Source: Pseudisothecium myosuroides
Taxonomy: Eukaryota; Streptophyta; Bryopsida; Hypnales; Lembophyllaceae
Reading direction: 5' to 3'
NCBI GenBank assembly: GCA_951799445.1
Contig: OX637290.1
Location: 31,676,987 to 31,740,986 of the forward strand
DNA: 64,000 nucleotides
Shown here: piece after piece, positions 61,396-64,000 of the stretch
Layout of the letters: each line of letters begins with the position of its first letter
Position numbering within the stretch: position 1 is the stretch's first letter
The notes under the pieces: generated by a model
Told to the model about the DNA's origin: nothing
What the model saw: the letters and a program-made list of their open reading frames with translations, nothing else
The model's database searches: none
Translations under genes and position numbers: made by a program

Positions 61396-62711
61396 TAGGA
61401 ATACTTGAGAACAAGCATGCCAATTTTCACAAGAATTGGAGCCAAATAGAAGTGATTGTCTTTAGAGCCTTGCAATCAAGTGAGGTACATAAGAAAAACA
61501 AAAATTTCACTTGATTGTGCCTATTCACTACATGCTTCAATGAATCTGACTTCCTCGCCTACTTGTACACCTATAGAATTTTTTGGGGGATGGCCTCTAA
61601 TCATCTAGGTTTCTCTCTCAAGACAATCTACGATGATCATTTTTTGAAGTGTTTGATTTGAAAAGATCATCCAAGGTGGAGTTTGGGTCCAAATCAAAAG
61701 TTTTTCAACTATAAAAATCAACTTGACAAACTACATGATGGAAATATGAAATTTCAAAAAATAAATAAATTGGTATTTAAATAGTCCTTGAAGTTGGACA
61801 ATGACCATAAAATAATTGATTGGGCATTTAGGAGTTAATGGGTTAAATGTTTTGTTTGCAATTTTCTTAGAAATATATACAAATGAATTTTCTTTTGTAA
61901 AAGGCTCGGTGAAAGGTAATTATCTCTACCAGCCTAGTAAATTCCCTAGTAGTTTCAAATTAAATACTGATGTTTTCTTTGTCGAAAATCATTAAGAGGG
62001 TTGATATAAGGTCCCCTACCTTCTGTTCATTGTAGAAAAGAGCCAAGAAAAAGAAATGTTACTTGCAAAAAGAGCTACATGAGAAGGAAATGCTTCCATT
62101 TTGCAACTAGATAAGAATGAAAATTTTTATTTTTATTTTCTACAGATGAAATCATATGTCTACTAAGATTCATAAAAATTTTAAAGTTTTTGGGGACAAT
62201 TTGAAATTACTGTGAATTTTTTAAGAAAAAAATGAAGAAAACTCATATCAAATAATATGCTTGAAAATTTTGAAATTTTCACTTTAGATGTATATTATAG
62301 AATACAACATCGTGGTATAAATCAAAGTTATTATATCACTCTAAAATTAGAAAAATCAACAAACCATGATTATAGATCCAAAATTCATATTGCTATAAAA
62401 TACTGAAATTTATGAATTTTTTAGAACTTTCAATTGGAGTAGAAACTAAACTTGATAAGCTTCATTTCATTAGTTGTAATCAAATTTAAAAAATATCATT
62501 TTTTATGGCTAAAATTCACATCAAGAGTAAACAATAAAAGATGACCCAAATACACTACAAGGGTGATTTGTGGATTCAACATCTTCTTCTTTAGAAAAGG
62601 CAATAATACCACAATGACGGAATTTGCAATACTGTTCATTGAAAGTATACTCAAGCAACTTTCAAAATAAATTTAGATGAAAAAACGTTTGTTTTTCCAT
62701 CTTGCAAACTT

Positions 62712-62885
62712 AGGTGAAGTCATCCAAAGACTTAGGTGGAGTCATCCAAAGACTCAGGTGAAGTCATCCAAAGATTTAGGTAGAGTCGTCCAAAGACTCA
62801 AGTGAAGTCATCCAAAGACTCAGGTGAAGTCATCCAAAGACTCAGGTGAGGTCATCCAAAGACTTAGGTGAAGTCATCGGAAGGA
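62712..62885. repeat. 22 bp minisatellite, eight units
   Basis: Same AGGTGAAGTCATCCAAAGAC unit as 59210-59340 with two more copies. Confidence 0.9.
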
Positions 62886-63299
62886 CATTTTTTTATTCTC
62901 AACGGTTAATTCTTAAATTAACGTCAGCAAGGATGTTTTGTATCTGATGGATGACAAAGAATCCTTCTAGTATGACAGAAGTGCAATTATTGATACTCGA
63001 AATTATATTGTGAAAAGGAGAAATCTTCTACCATAGTTTGACTTCCAATGAGTGTTATTGCAATTTTTTAAGCGAATGATTCACACGGTAATCAAAGGGA
63101 TGATTTCCATGGTCACCAGTCCGTCCTTCACGATTAAGTTCATATGCAAGTGTCTCCGAGGTCTAGATCAGCAAGGTAAGTTTCTTGATTCAACCGACGG
63201 TTCAATCCAGCCCCCTGTTCATCAGTCTTTTAGTTTTCATGGCGACGGAGTCCTTGATGACTACTACTTTTCCTCCATTCCACTCTTATTACTCTTTCG

Positions 63300-64000
63300 A
63301 ATTTCAGCACCGCTTATCGACATTCTTTGAGGAAGGAGGGCAATAGGTCCGCAGAACCTCAAAGAGATAAGCAGTTATTCTCACCGGATCAGAGCCATGC
63401 ATGACCCACCAATAAGAAAACCCTCCGTGAGGAAACACCCATACCGGAATGTTCCATCTCATCAAACTCCAGCTGACAAGAACATGGGTCTGTAGCATGG
63501 AAAGAGATTGGTCCACATACCGTTTGGCAGTTTGCACACGTGCAACGCTGTAGTCAAGCCTTCCACGTCATTTAGATGAAGCATCCGAGGAAGAGCATCA
63601 ACCAACTTGAATCCGTCACAAGAATTCATAGACAAGTGGAGTCGTGGGGGCCACTGATCTGTAAGCAAGACGTCTGGAATTTTTTAAGGACGGCCATTTG
63701 ATTAGCACTCCGTGATTTCTGCAACGTTCGCCGACTTTCGTGGCCAATTTCATTGGGAGACGTTCCAAGAGGCTCGGACACAGACGGAAGCACTTCGAGC
63801 ACAGAACCCTACGTTCCTCGTCTATCTGCACAGGCAACAAGCACTAGGGAGTAGGGAACAGAAGTGCTGAGAAACCGAAAGCTCCACCCGAGACTTGGCC
63901 TAAAAGGCATGAATCAGTCATCTCTAATAATAAGTCTCCAGCAGCCTTCCGTATCCTAGAGAATTTTTCCAGACAGCATGGTGAAAGGCATTTGATGCGT
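63300..64000 (-). other. GC-richer block with unrecognised minus-strand open frames
   Basis: Three overlapping minus-strand frames (63840-63616, 63668-63462, 63537-63304) cover the block, with cysteine-rich CSKCFRLCPSLLERL and Trp-rich VWVFPHGGFSYWWVMHG stretches. Composition differs from the AT-rich flank and resembles coding DNA, but frames change and no domain is recognised. It may be an exon or decayed gene whose remainder lies beyond the window. Confidence 0.3.

Larger units (their letters stand above)
60950..63178. repeat. Segmental duplication, copy 2
   Basis: Collinear with 58316-60196. Relative to copy 1 it has a TIR insertion at 61003-61395 and a second extra block between about 61460 and 61925, and it lacks the Stowaway element. 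The minisatellite has eight units instead of six. The rightmost part (GGTCTAGATCAGCAAGGTAAGT) is shared and contains a good splice-donor-like sequence, but no exon can be supported. Confidence 0.82.

Noticed and set aside
1..64000. CRISPR arrays, operons, prokaryotic defence systems or integrated organelle genome blocks
   Set aside because: No regularly spaced direct repeats with unique spacers, no gene clusters with prokaryotic spacing, and no recognisable plastid or mitochondrial genes were seen.

Overview
This is a window of plant nuclear DNA: AT-rich, full of transposon remains, with sparse intron-containing genes in more GC-rich islands. A land plant is indicated by GT-AG introns, plant-type pectate lyases with secretion signals, a plant-type ABC1K (UbiB/ADCK) kinase, a Ty3/gypsy chromovirus remnant and a Stowaway-type MITE. 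I cannot name the species. The genome texture and the ZNF862-like hAT transposase fit a bryophyte or other seed-free plant, but that is a guess.

Layout. 1-17 kb is intergenic and TE-rich: a small foldback MITE (999-1189), a TIR element carrying two minisatellites (3056-3930), a deleted Ty3/gypsy chromovirus with both LTRs, a TAAAC target duplication and a ~975 bp internal palindrome (5450-7656), an ~247 bp tandem array (10771-11795), a GC island (11800-12330), an 81 bp tandem array (13090-13450) and foldback elements. 18.0-20.6 kb holds a minus-strand ankyrin-repeat gene whose 3' part is frame-disrupted. 21.5-25.1 kb holds TIR and foldback elements. 26.1-33.2 kb holds two intact pectate lyase genes in tail-to-tail orientation, an inverted duplication. 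34.7-36.1 kb holds putative TTAA-flanked elements. 40.6-43.6 kb holds a nearly complete hAT transposase gene. 45.7-52.4 kb holds an ABC1K gene with most exons recognisable but broken by nonsense codons, frameshifts and a foldback insertion in the last coding block. 53-63 kb is again repeat-rich. It includes a second copy of the 1 kb MITE, a second TTAA element and a segmental duplication (58.3-60.2 and 60.95-63.2 kb) whose copies differ by clean transposon insertions.

Functionally, only the two pectate lyases look unambiguously intact. They would be secreted and cleave de-esterified homogalacturonan in the wall. The ankyrin, hAT and ABC1K loci each carry lesions. Four of the lesions are single-base losses, three of them consistent with a shortened run of one base, so assembly indels must be separated from true gene decay. 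The nonsense codons are consistent with C-to-T changes and look like real decay. I see no CRISPR, operon or prokaryotic system and nothing amounting to a new multi-gene system. The most unusual signals are the TTAA elements, the LTR-derived palindrome and the datable nested insertions.
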